43,894 nt of DNA. It comes from Ministeria vibrans ATCC 50519 (taxonomy: Eukaryota; Opisthokonta; Filasterea). Below the pieces are notes generated by a model, which made no database searches, was not told the origin of the DNA, and saw nothing but the letters and a program-made list of their open reading frames with translations. The position numbers were made by a program, and so were the translations under genes. Below, piece by piece: positions 1-11,406 of this stretch. Numbering within the stretch: position 1 is the first letter of the stretch; the number at the start of each line of letters is the position of its first letter. The stretch is from positions 1-43,894 of the forward strand of contig CALSCP010001564.1 of assembly GCA_943704425.1 (NCBI GenBank), given 5' to 3'.

Positions 1-1
1 A

Positions 2-61
<60 letters not shown>

Positions 62-105
62 GGGGAAAGAAACAAAGTGATAGAGAGAGAGGACAAAGCA
101 AACTT
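1..105. repeat. GA-rich low-complexity repeat with AAACAAAGTGATAGAGAG core
   Basis: A nearly pure (GA)n tract (about 5-58) leads into GAGGAGGGGGAAAGAAACAAAGTGATAGAGAGAGAGG. The same GAAAGAAACAAAGTGA block flanked by GA runs recurs near 3085-3182, 18588-18786 and 23131-23262. The rest of 1-296 is the 3' flank of the ankyrin gene and holds a second GA tract at about 240-285. No gene is seen in it. Confidence 0.85.
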
Positions 106-296
106 ACTATATTAGAGTGAATTGGATTGAGTGAGAGTAAGTTTGTGTGACACACAATTTCCCAAAACAAAAGTAAATTGAGTAAAAAAGCATTAATTCT
201 TCTAATTAGACTGATTGAAAGAAAAAAGTTAAATGTGTATGAGAGAGAGAGAGACAGAGAGAGGAAGGGAGATAGAGAGAAATGAGGTGAAAAAAT

Positions 297-2303
297 TCAG
301 TCGCAGTGAGAAGTGGAGCGTGAGTCTGCGAATGCGGATTGGGCGGCAGCAGCAGCTGCGGCAGCGATTTTGTCGAGGGAGAGAGCACTGTTTGGGAGAG
401 CTGAAGTGGTGGAGGAGGAGGAGGAGGAGGAGGAGGAGGATGTGTTTGTAGTGGAGTGAGGAGTGTTGTTGTTGTTGTTGAGGGTGGTGGGTTGCGTGGC
501 GGACTGTATGGCGTGTAGGTGGTGTGGGATGACTTGTTGTGGTGTGTTGGTGGTGGTGGGGTGTGTGACGACACCCAAATACTGTTTGTAGTGCAGCGGG
601 AGTTGAGGAAGTGCTGCAATGTCGTGTGCGGAAAAGGCAGTGCGGAGGACCACACGACAGCGGTGCTGGAGGGACGTCCATTCGTCACGGGAGAGCAGCG
701 CGACGCATTCAGTGTGCCCATTGCCCTGTGCCAGCTCAATGGGTGTGCTGGCATGGTCAGTGCGCGCACCCACATTAGCCCCTGCTTCAAGCAACACACG
801 CGCAATCTTGCATTGGTTGTCGCACGCCGCAAAGTGCAGTGGCGTATCCCCCTCGGCATCCGGTGCATTGGGGTTGGCGCCGTGTGCCAACAGCATCTGC
901 ACAATCTCACACTTGCGTCCTTGCAACTCCTCTAGAAGCGCAGGGTCGTCGTCAAGGTTGGCTGAAGTGTAGTCTATGTTGACTGCCGCGTGCAGTGGAG
1001 TGCCTCCATCATGATTGAATGAGTGCACTTTGGCCCCCTACACAAGAGAAGAGAAGAAGACAAAAAAAAAAGGAAGTTAAAAAAGTTGTTCTTTCTCTCT
1101 GTCTCCTTACCCATCCGAGAAGCAAATGAGTGCTTTCAACGTGGCCATGGAAAGCGGCAAGATGCAAAGGAGTATCGCCGTTGCGTTTGGCGCAGTTGAC
1201 ATCGGCGCCCGCTTGAACCAGCAACCGCATCACGTCCGTGTGTCCTTGGTCGGCCGCGCAGTGCAGTGCCGTCTGCCCGGCATACGCGTCTACCGAATGA
1301 ACATCGGCATTTGCCTCAATGAGAAGCCGGGCGGCGTCGGTGAGTCCATTTTCTAAAGTGCGTATGTGGTAAGAACACAACTGAATCACACACTCATTCA
1401 CATAACATGATCCACAAACCTGACGCAACCTGCAACGGAGTGCGATCCTCAAGGTCCGTGCCCGCAACACCCCCCTCAAGCATAATGTGTACCACCCCAC
1501 ATAATGCTCGAGCCTCTGTCGTGTCCGACTGGAGAAAGGGAGAAAAAAAAAATCAATAACATGGAAAAAAAAAAATTACGCCCTTCGGCCAAAATCGGTT
1601 TCGGTTGCTTTCTGAGACGATTTTGGCATTGGAGAAGATAGCTGGGGAGTGTTTGTAGGTGGACAGGGGAGCGAGAGGCAGGAAGAGAAGCGAACAGGGC
1701 GGAAATGCGGTTTTGACAGGTCAAAAGGAACGTCGAAAAAGAGAGAAAAAAAAAGAGAAAAAAAAGGGCAGCGCTACGGTCGATTAAGGACCGTTGAGGG
1801 CAAACGGCGAGTGGAAACAAACGGAGAAGGGTCAAAAGAGACTCGGAGGGGGCTTGGAAGACAGGGAAATGCAGCGGGGAGCCAAGGAGACGCGAGCGAG
1901 AAGAAGGGCGAGCAAAAAAAACCCCAAGTTCCCAACGCGAAGAATGGAGAGGAGTAATTCCGCCGGTTTCACGCCTGGTGTGGTCATGAACACAAAAGGA
2001 ATGGGTGGAGTGGAGAAACCGAGTAATTCCTGTGCGGGTTGCGCACAGAGATGAGACAATGAGAAAAAAAACCAAAAGCGGCTGGAGAGCGGTGTGGGGT
2101 CGGAGGGAGGCGGAGTGTTCGACGCGGGGGTTGCGTATGGGCAAGGGGCGTCGCGTGGGAGAGAGAGAACAGGCGACAAATTGCCAATGACGAAATCTTT
2201 TTTTTTGTTGTTATGTCATTGCGTATTCTCTCACCTCCTCCTCAGCCGGTCCACGAGAAAGGCGCTGGAGCAGCTCCAGCAGGGTGTCACGAATGCGAGC
2301 CAT
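297..2303 (-). CDS. Ankyrin-repeat protein, about 386 aa
   Basis: Four exons on the minus strand: 2303-2235, 1528-1420, 1352-1111 and 1037-297 (stop TGA). Phases agree throughout (69+109+242+741 nt). The start ATG at 2303 opens a short helical leader (MARIRDTLLELLQRL). Ankyrin repeats follow, with clear consensus signatures: TALHCAADQGHTDVMRLLVQ, GDTPLHLAAFHGHVESTHLL, GGTPLHAA, and GDTPLHFAACDNQCKIARVL followed by LEAGANV. The C-terminal third is low complexity with Asn, Ser and Ala runs (from GTT, GGA and GCN repeats at about 330-480). Ankyrin arrays are protein-binding scaffolds, so the partner and pathway cannot be told. The donor of exon 2 (GTTTGT at 1419) was chosen over GTTGCG at 1429 because only it restores a proper repeat (TPLQVASENGLTDAARLLIE). 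Intron 1 is unusually long (706 nt) and purine-rich. The first exon is the least certain part. Confidence 0.8.
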
Positions 2304-3204
2304 AACAGCACACACAAAAAATGACTGACGCAATATTTATCATTAGTCACTAGTTTGGAACTAGTCAACTAGTCAAATGTGATAGTTACTGTGCCAGCTT
2401 TCTGTTGGTGTGGAAGGAAAACGTATAAACAATAACAGAGAAGGGGTCAAGGGGTCAGGGTCAATGCGCATGAAACCATTAAAGCGCGTTTTCCGCAAAC
2501 AACGTGTGCCGTTGGAGGGTACGTTGAGAATCTGTGTTGCAAAGATATTCGAGGGATCACACTTGATCTTGATCAGACGTGCATGATTCATGAACAAAAT
2601 TATTTGGAAAGTACGCGAGTGGTTAGACGCGTTGCCAAGCTTGAATGGCGAAAGAGTATAATTGGAGACCAGAAAGTGACAATCCTCTGTTTACAACACA
2701 AAGACTTATTGCTCAATTAATGACTTGTGTGTAACTTGAAACAAAGCATTTGAATCCTAAGGAAGACTCGCCAAGTGACGATGAGTGCTTATTATTATTA
2801 CTCCGTATTATAATAATAATTTTATAAGATTTATTTTTAGTATTATTTTTTTATGATACTAATATTGTTATTTTATTAGTGTTTTCTTTGTCAAAGGGAT
2901 CAATCGAGCTGAAAAACAATTAGTAAATCAGGAGGGACACGACCCCCAAATGGGACGATCGAGAGACCAAAGAGAAGCAGAGAGATCAAAATCTGTCGGT
3001 TGAGTGGCGATGGAGGAGACACACCAGTGACTCAGACTAGAGAGAAAATTGGAGTTTGCGGGTGAGTGAGTGTGCGTGTGTTGAGAGAAAGAAAACAAAG
3101 TGATAAAGAGAGAGAGAGAGAGAGGAGGAAAGAACAAAGTGATAAATAGAAAGGGGAGGGAGAAAGAAACAACGTGATAAAAGGGTAATACTACTGGTTT
3201 GTCA
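2304..3204. other. Intergenic region, no confident gene
   Basis: This lies between the ankyrin gene start and the end of the EGF/BspA gene. It holds palindromic ACTAGT copies near 2347-2375, an AT-rich stretch (2795-2885) and a GA-rich repeat at 3085-3182. A minus-strand open segment at about 2597-2450 (reads MNHARLIKIKCDPSNIFATQ) has a somewhat protein-like composition. It could be a stray or upstream exon, but no splice partners could be assigned. Confidence 0.6.
3085..3182. repeat. GA-rich dispersed repeat, three units
   Basis: Three imperfect units each carry the block AACAAAGTGATAA or AACAACGTGATAA, separated by GAGAGAGAGGAGGAAAG-type spacers. The core is shared with the repeats at 1-105, 18588-18786 and 23131-23262. 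Confidence 0.75.
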
Positions 3205-4238
3205 TTACTCTTGATTGAACGAGCTCGCATGAGCAAACACAGACACCATATTTGCCGAGTCCGTAATTTTCTACACAGAGATTGGTCCGAATATGAGACT
3301 CACAATGATACAAATAAATAAATATTATACTTTTTAATATTGTTCAAACAAACAAAAAAAACGTACTGAAGTATCAAAGTTGAGCGGTTGGTTGAAAGAA
3401 GTGGCTTGAAAGAACATTCCGTTGATGTTAGTCACACTCTGAGGGAATAGACGAGACAGACAGTGAAAAAGCGATTAAGAGAAACGGACGCTCTTTCTCT
3501 AACGTTTTTCGTACCGTGGTGTTAAAATCAATTTGTTGATTAAATTGCGTTGCAGAGCGGAACATTGAGCCCATATTGTTCACATTCTATGCACACTCTT
3601 AAAATAAAATGATTTTATTCTTTTCTTTTTCGTACTTTTGTGTTAAAACTGATTGGTTGATTAAAAGATGACGCAAGATTGAACATTCCAAACATATTCG
3701 TGACACTCTAAAAACATAAAAAGAGGTGTAAAATCTGTCTCGTTTTCTTGCGTTTTTTTTTTTACGGAAGTGTCAAATGAGAGAGGCTGATTGAATTGAG
3801 ACGCACCTTCAAACATATCGGACATATCAGTGACACTCTACGAACAGAGGATTTTAGTGAGTACATCGACAGTGGAAAAGGCACGTTTGCAAAATTGAGT
3901 ATATATACTTTTGTGTCCCATTCAGAAAGATTTCCGCGATGGTCGATTGCGGAGCCACGAAACATTTTTGCGAGAACAAACGTGTCGGTGAGATCAAGAG
4001 GATCGGTCGCAGTGATGGCAAGATCGGAGCAGCCGTAGAAGTAGCCACCGTCGGGGTGGTTGCCAAGACGTGCACTACCCCATTGCTTGATGGCACGGAT
4101 GCGGAGGACGTCGCCTGTGTTGCCAAAGCGCCATCCAACCAAAGTCCCACGAATCTTTCGAAAGAAACAACGGAGTTGATAGAACAATAATAATATAATC
4201 AGCATAATAATAATACAATCATAGTAATAATAATTATT

Positions 4239-4269
<31 letters not shown>

Positions 4270-4955
4270 TTATTATGTATTGGGAATGACAATGGCTTAC
4301 TGTGATGGTGTATGTTCCTGCGAGAGGATACACATGTGTTTTGTTGGGCGAGTCGTGACTGTCAATGGGGGTGGGAGCAGACCCATCGCCCCAGTCAACC
4401 ACACAGGCGTACGTGCCGGTGTCCAGCAGGGGCAGAGTGATGGACGAGACGACATACCATTCGGAGATGAACGCAGCGTCTCGTTCACAGTGGACGCCGG
4501 TGAAATCAGCGGCACACGCACACACATATGCGTTTGCTGAAGCAGAGAATGATAATAGTAAGTAAAAGAAGAAGAATGTACTCAAACCCTAACCCTAACC
4601 CTAAGAACCGAATCATATCGTTTCGATGACATTTTGCATTACCTCCAGAATACGAACAGGTCGCGCCATTCTGACACGGCTGAGACGCACACGGACCAAG
4701 GAGCTGCGATTCTACCGCGGATACACGCGCCGAAAGCGCCGCAATGAGCGCAAGTGCCTCGTTTTCGGTCGAAACGCGTTCGCCGTTGACGAAAATGTCA
4801 CTGTGCGAAATAACACTCTTCTCTGCCGCCGGTGACAGGACCAGGTCGCCGTCGTCGTTCCATACAGAAGACTCGCCTGAAGCAGCGGTGCACCCCACAA
4901 GAGCGAGCACCGCAAGTGCGATGGGAGCGAAGACGGACACTGAAACTGAAACCAT
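3205..4955 (-). CDS. Secreted EGF / PKD-like / BspA-type 24-residue repeat protein, about 382 aa
   Basis: Eight exons: 4955-4643, 4536-4301, 4154-3909, 3837-3766, 3707-3636, 3586-3515, 3438-3367 and 3270-3205 (1149 nt, all phases agree). The N terminus is a signal peptide (MVSVSVSVFAPIALAVLALV). A short helical or coiled segment follows (about 60-85), then one EGF-like domain with six cysteines in standard spacing (GPCASQPCQNGATC, YVCACAADFTGVHC). Next is a PKD-like strand segment (VDWGDGS, HVYPLAGTYTIT). The C-terminal half consists of BspA/DUF285-type surface repeats (VTDMSDMFEGASQFNQPLSF, GMFNLASSFNQPISF, SMFRSATQFNQQIDF, GMFFQATSFNQPLNF). Each repeat after the third exon is one exon. The protein is probably extracellular or on the cell surface, in adhesion or recognition. 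No membrane anchor is seen. The last repeat stops after SSFNQE, so further 3' exons may have been missed or lost. Confidence 0.85.
4213..4276. repeat. TTA/ATT microsatellite in intron
   Basis: (TTA)n with minor interruptions lies inside the intron between the PKD-like exon (ends 4301) and the next exon (starts 4154) of the EGF/BspA gene. Confidence 0.9.
4584..4604. repeat. Interstitial telomere-type repeat, CCCTAA x3
   Basis: Three tandem CCCTAA units (TTAGGG on the other strand) lie inside the intron 4537-4642 that splits the EGF domain of the secreted protein. TTAGGG is the common telomere unit of many eukaryotes. Confidence 0.8.
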
Positions 4956-5038
4956 AAAAATTCACTGAATAAAATAATAAAATAATTATAATAATTAAGG
5001 TTTTTATGACTTTTTTAGTCGCGATGAATAACATTACA

Positions 5039-5070
<32 letters not shown>

Positions 5071-5197
5071 TTATTCCTTGATAAATAATAATAATTACTA
5101 TTACTATTAATAAGTGGGTTGTAAAGCATGATGGTATTCTTCGTCTTCTTAATAATAATAGTATTATTATTATAACAATAATAATTAATATTCTTAG
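4956..5197. repeat. AT-rich spacer with AAT/ATT inverted repeats
   Basis: This is the spacer between the AP5B1 stop and the EGF/BspA gene start. (AAT)n runs directly into (ATT)n at about 5037-5075, and a second such pair lies at 5150-5185. Both could fold into hairpins. No gene is seen. Confidence 0.7.
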
Positions 5198-8100
5198 TTA
5201 CAGTGTCTCCAAGAAGGCATCCACTCGCCCGAGAATCTTCCAATGGTCTGTGACAAACCGGACGAGCATTGAATCGCCCTACGATGAAGATACAAAAACA
5301 TCAGCTCAAGAGACATCGTATGAATGGAGCAATTACCTGCTCGCAAAAGTGAAAGAGAAGATGATAGGTAGGAGAGAGAAAAACCATTGCACAAAAGGGA
5401 GCTGAGCTAGACTGGTGTTCCTCACTGGTAGGCTTGGACTCGATGAGGAAGGGGTCGAGACGGACTCGCGCACGGGCCAAGAGGGACTTTGCGTTGCCTG
5501 AGCGGATGCGCTTGACGGACTGAACGCAGGGTTCGTTGGTGAGAGGGGAGCGAGCGGACGGGGCGGAGAGGTGAGCCCAGAGACGCAGGAAGACTGTGAG
5601 ACGGTTAACGGAAGGAGGGAACATTGGAGGAAGAAAGAGATCGACAAAGTGGATGTGCATTTGGCCGGCGCTGCAGGAGACGGTGGCGGCGGCATTGGTG
5701 TCTGCTCCACTGATGGCGGTGGTGTGTTGTGCTGTGGTCGTGGCGGTGAACGTGGCGCGGATGTCGAGGGTAAGTGGAGTGGGCTCCCACGGGGTGATGA
5801 GGACCTGTGTGGACACAATGGTGGCGGGAGTGACAAGCGGGAGAGTCACGGGCGGAATGGTGTCGCAGAGTAGCGACGACGACGATGCAGGGTACTCGCT
5901 GGTTTTGCTATTGGGGTCGTTGTTGTCGGTGGAGACGACGGAGAAGGAGAGTGAGACGGCACAAAGGTGAGTGAGAGACACCGTGCTGCCAAAGAGCTCG
6001 GAGGTGATGCGGGTGAGCTCCGCAGAGTCGCCAATGAGGCGCACTGCGCATGGCACGGCAATGGTCGTTGTGATCAGTGACGATTCGGAAGCAACGTGGC
6101 ACAGATATGCCAAGAGCATCTGGTCTTGGTTGGCGGCTTCGGAGTTGGCACTCACATCTTTCTCCTCGGTGCTCTGGTTCTCCCGCAATTCCATCTGTTT
6201 CCGTTCCGTCTTCTTCCGACTCGCATCCGAGCTCTCCTCCAGGTAAGGGCGAGTGGAGCCACGTCGTTCAAGCACCAACAACTGATGGTGTGTGCTCACG
6301 ACCGAGGGTACACGCGGAAATTCAGTGGGAGCACTCGTGGGAGCACCTTCCACCAAACTCATATACGTGGGCTGCTGTGGTGTCTCACCGCCGCTGTCAA
6401 TCCTATCGGTTTCATCCTTCTTTGCAGAGGACACAGCCGCATTTGCTGTTGTTTGTGTGAGTGCGCTAATGTCGGTTGGTGAACGAGGGAGCGTGAGAAT
6501 GCGCGTAAGACGATCCCCTGTGGCGTGAGTGAGTAGCATGAGATAAAAGTGAGCACGATCGCGAATGTCGACGTCGCCATGTTGCTCCAGGAGCACACGG
6601 AGAATGTCTGAGACGGCCATGCGGGCCTCGGCGGCGGCATGAGTGGCTAGCGCCGCGCGACACACGCTCAGGAAGTGGTTGCCAACGGTCCAGTCGGCGC
6701 TGGCACAAACAGTGGTGAGACGCAGTGCGGCTAGGAGGGCACGGAGAAAGCCGGCTGGGTTGATTTCGCTGTCGCATGCGGCGCGCTCAAGCAACACTAG
6801 GTGATCACAGGCGTGATCCATCAGCGCGGAGGGGGGCATGGCTGTAAGGGCGCCAACAAGAGACGCCAGTAGACCCGCAAAGACGGTAGTGGAGGAAGTT
6901 GCACGGGCGGCACTGTCAATGAGCTCAATGACGGACGGGGCAAAGCGCGGCTGGTCGAGCACCAGTTCAAGGGTGGCGGCGTGCACGCTGGCCCTGAGAG
7001 CACGGGAGAACTCACGACCGTAGCAGTGGGTGACGCGGAGCAGGGCCATGATGCGGCGGCCGCGCGGAGGGTCGTGATGGTAGCCGTGAAGGGCGGCGCG
7101 ACAGTCACGGAGGCACTGTGCAGCGGGGACAGAGGCACCGCGGGAGAGCGCATCGCCACGGCCAATGGGGACGAACCCTTTGGCAATGGCACAGAGACGC
7201 GCCTCAACGAGCTGAGGAGAATCAAAGGTGGTGGGAAAGAGGCGAGTGTACAGGCGGTAGGCGGACTGGAGGGAGGCGTCAATCTGCTTTGTGGAAGGGT
7301 TGCGCACGGGAACTTTACCGGCGAGAAAGGGGAGACGGGCGGAGAGGGCGGAGGGGTCAATGGAAGGGAAAGCGGAAAGCCAATGGGCGAGGAGGAGACG
7401 TGATTCAAGGGAACCGACAAGGGGGCTGCTGAGAGCGGCGGTGAGGCGAGAGAGGATGGCGGAGGTGTCGGATTGGTCGACGAGGAGGGACTGGAAACGG
7501 GCTTTGAGGAGGAGCACGGTGTGTGTGAGGAAAAGACAGTGCGAGGCGGAGAGACGATGGTACTGCTGCTTGAGGACGACGGGCGAAACATGAAAGGCCG
7601 AGAGGGCTTCGGCGAGGGAGAGAATGCACAGGACAAGATTGTGGCCTGACAGATGAGCGGCTGAGTCGAGGAGGACTGTGGTGCCACGACGGAGCATGAG
7701 CGAAAAGGGGCCCAGGTCAAAGGGTGCCGAGTCGGAGAGTAATGGCGGTGTTTGTGTCGTAGGATTCGCATTGGTGTTGTCTGCGGTAGTGGTGGTAACG
7801 GTTGAGGTGAGGGAGCGGAGGGAGAGTGGAGAGGAGAGAATGAGCTGCTGAGGGAGAATGTAGCCGGCGCGTTGTTGTTCTTCGCCCGGGGCACTGACTG
7901 CGTTGACATGGCGACTCACCGATACCATCAAAGTGTCGTTGGTGGCGGTGGTGCTGTTGAGGATGGACTGCCAGCGATGGCGGTGTTGTATGAGGGGCGA
8001 AGCAGACTGGTGCGGAGGTTGGGCCGGTGGCAAATCGACACTCTCCGTCTCATCCAACTCCTTGTTGTCCTCCTCCTTGATGGACGTATAGTAGTCTGCA

Positions 8101-8855
8101 ATGCCGGCGAGTTGGAGCGAGGTGTTGCGCAAGACGCACGCGTAGAGGCTGGCGTAGGCGTCGCGGACATGTGTGCGTTCGCCGTCCAGCATAAGCAGGA
8201 TGTGGTTGCAGCGTTGTGCGAGGAGACCCGGCAGTTGCTGCTCAAGTTCACGGAGTGCCTGACACGCAAAAGAGCGCAGGATGGCGTCGGCGGGGGAGTT
8301 GACGCGCGAGATGACGCGCAGGAAGAGCTGGACGATGCGCTCAAAGGTGGCGCGCGACGAACGGAAGAAACTGTGCTGGAGCAGCAGCACAGTCATCGTC
8401 ACGACGATCTGACCCTTGAAGACGTCGCTACTTTGGGCTGCCGAAGAGCCCCCCTGGTCGCCGGCGTCGCTGGCAGCCGCAGTGAGCGACAAAGCGGACG
8501 ACGAGTGCGGCGCACCAGTGGACAACATCGACTGCATGAAAAGTGCCTCAAGCGACGTCAGCGCGTGCTCCTGCGCCGACGCATCGTCGCCCAGGAGTGT
8601 GGCAGACTGCTGCTGCAGCGCAGAGAGTGCCTGCAGGCGGATGTGCTCTTCGCGCGTTGAGCAAATGACCTATGAACATTTTTTCATTTTTTTTGGTATG
8701 TTGTTGAGTAGTTATTGAAGAAAGCGGAATTTTTTTCTCACCTGCAGAAGCGACTGTACAACGGCGGAGGCATCGTAGCCGCGACTATGAAGGAAAGATT
8801 CGGCGTCGGCCGAAAGGGCCGAGAGGCTCGATTGGAACGATGAGCCGTCGAACAT
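5198..8855 (-). CDS. AP5B1: AP-5 complex subunit beta (AP5B1), about 1175 aa
   Basis: Three exons: 8855-8742, 8669-5337 and 5278-5198 (stop TAA). Phase is 0 at both junctions. AP5B1 is the large beta subunit of the AP-5 adaptor, which acts with SPG11/SPG15 in late-endosome to Golgi retrieval. The evidence is spread along the protein. An alpha-helical solenoid carries FACQALRELEQQLPGLLAQR near the N terminus, and DIRDRAHFYLMLLTHA follows in the middle. The appendage-like C-terminal part has HIHFVDLFLPPMFPPS and ends in VTDHWKILGRVDAFLETL. This order and spacing match the animal protein, including the final Asp-Asp/His-Trp strand. It is longer than vertebrate AP5B1 (about 880 aa) because of Thr/Ser/Ala-rich insertions, especially around 7700-7950 and 5650-6450. 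The first exon is short and supported by a clean GTGAGA donor. Confidence 0.9.
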
Positions 8856-9110
8856 GATTAAAACTGATCTTTATTCTTTGATCTTTGATCTTTTTAGGTT
8901 CATTTATCATTTTTCATTCACTCTACAATTGCTTCCGTCTGCAGCGCGAAATGAAACTCGGGAGAGTCGGAAAATTACAAAGATGGAGCAAGTTGAGCCA
9001 AGTTCACTCCAAAAATGGTTTGCCTGATGAAAATTACAATAATTTGTTGTGACTTGTGAGCGACAAAACAAACAAATTGACTGTTGTAATTGAATAATAA
9101 TGATTGATAT
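8856..9110. promoter_or_regulatory. AP5B1 upstream region with repeated TTTGATC
   Basis: Within 40 bp upstream of the AP5B1 ATG there are two adjacent TTTGATC copies (8877-8890) and a nearby CTGATC. The same heptamer is found close to the starts of KATNIP/SLC30A5, DNAJC9 and A1/B1. The region also contains the 3' flank of COMMD6. Promoter function is inferred from position only. Confidence 0.35.
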
Positions 9111-10095
9111 TTAAACGGCCTCAACTGCACTCAGCGCATCTTTCAGTTTCCCGACAAACATCTGAAACTCAGGCAGTCCCATTTCAAATGAATGTCTGTT
9201 GACACTTCCGCACTCATTTGAAACCTAAACGTTTGTGTTGACACAATAATAAATTATTGATTATACGTATTGAGCCATTTTGAGCATACCGTGATCTTCA
9301 AGGCAACATAAGGTGTGTTGATGTGTGTGCAAGTGCTCGACGCAGTTGTCACACCAATTTTCCAGTCCCAATCAATCAACTAAAGTCCAACGAACACACA
9401 ACAACAACAATGACAATTTAGTCCATCTCGCTCTTTCTCGCTCATCTCCGATCGTACCTTTCCAACGCTCAACAAAGCTGAAATGTCCGAGTCGGCTACA
9501 AGAGCGGCGCCATGCTGGTGCCATGCGCGCGCAATGGCCTCGCGCGACGTATCCTGCAAGGGAGTGCTGAGCGCGAGCTGTTTCAGGAGCTCTTTTCCGC
9601 TCGGGCGAATGCGCTCCTTTTCGTCGCCGTTTGCGGCAGGCACGCCTTGAGCGGCATTACGGATGATGAATACGAGTGCGTTGATGGCGCTGGAGAGCGA
9701 GGGGCGGTCGGGAGGGGACGAAATGCCTTCGGCGACAAGACTGTCGTACAGCTGATCGGGCGAGGGCAGCAGCGCCGTCTGGAAGGGGGAAGGCAGCGGC
9801 CGGGCACACGTCGGACGAGGGGGGAGGGGGGAGAGCAGTAGGATGAGAGAGGAAACGCGAAAGAGAGAGAGAGAGAGAGTCTTAAAAAACTTACTCTGTA
9901 GCCTACAAAGTCAATGCAGCCACCAAGGACGGTCTCTAATACTGTGGATGGGAGTGCATCAACGTGCTACGCAAAGAGAGAGAGGCGCAGGAGGAGAGAG
10001 AGAAGCGGATGAGACGAAAGAAGACTCTGTGTTCATCCTTAGCCAACCAGAAGGGCCGTGGCGAAGCCGTCCGGGGCGTTTTGTAGCAAAGTCAT
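9111..10095 (-). CDS. COMMD6: COMM domain-containing protein 6 homologue, about 214 aa
   Basis: Five exons: 10095-10048, 9966-9895, 9778-9458, 9379-9290 and 9224-9111 (48+72+321+90+114 nt, all phase 0). COMMD proteins form the decameric ring of the Commander complex, which works with CCC and retriever in endosomal recycling. The C-terminal COMM domain is clear: LIDWDWKIGVTTASS, TPYVALKITV and SFEMGLPEFQMFVGKLKDAL. The Trp-Lys-hydrophobic-Gly opening and the FEM-(x)2-PEFQ-F closing resemble COMMD6 more than other paralogues. Unlike mammalian COMMD6, which is short, this one keeps a full N-terminal helical domain, as in many non-mammalian forms. The first exon uses a weak donor (GTTGGC), so the first 16 residues are less sure. 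It is head-to-head with BUD32. Confidence 0.85.
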
Positions 10096-10210
10096 GTGGA
10101 ATACAAGACGGAGGAAGACAATGCGAAATGAGATAAAAAGAATAAAGAGATGATCGAAAATTCGAATTATATTAGTTAATCAGTGTTTCTTTTTGTCTTT
10201 CTTTTGTGCA
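10096..10210. promoter_or_regulatory. Bidirectional promoter between COMMD6 and BUD32
   Basis: Only 115 bp separate the two divergent start codons. The spacer is A-rich and includes GATAAAAAGAATAAAGAGATGATC. It must hold both promoters if the ATG choices are right. Confidence 0.5.
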
Positions 10211-11236
<1,026 letters not shown>

Positions 11237-11406
11237 TAAAAAACAGGGAGTTTTACGAAATACGTGTGACTGTTAAATGTACGAAGTTGTACAATGTACT
11301 TCTCTCAAAACTCATTCTTTTTGTTGATCAACCTTCCAGACTGAATAGGAATAATTAATTTCATTTAGGTAATTAGGTTAAACAGTTTTAGTTTATCTCT
11401 TTCTTC

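Noticed and set aside
206-1028. Overlapping long open frames on both strands across the ankyrin gene
   Set aside because: They shadow the true frame. Only the frame with ankyrin consensus and matched splice phases was kept.
5333-8718. Several 100-360 codon open frames on both strands inside AP5B1
   Set aside because: High GC and codon bias produce open antisense frames. They have Ser/Pro or Arg-rich random composition and no family match.
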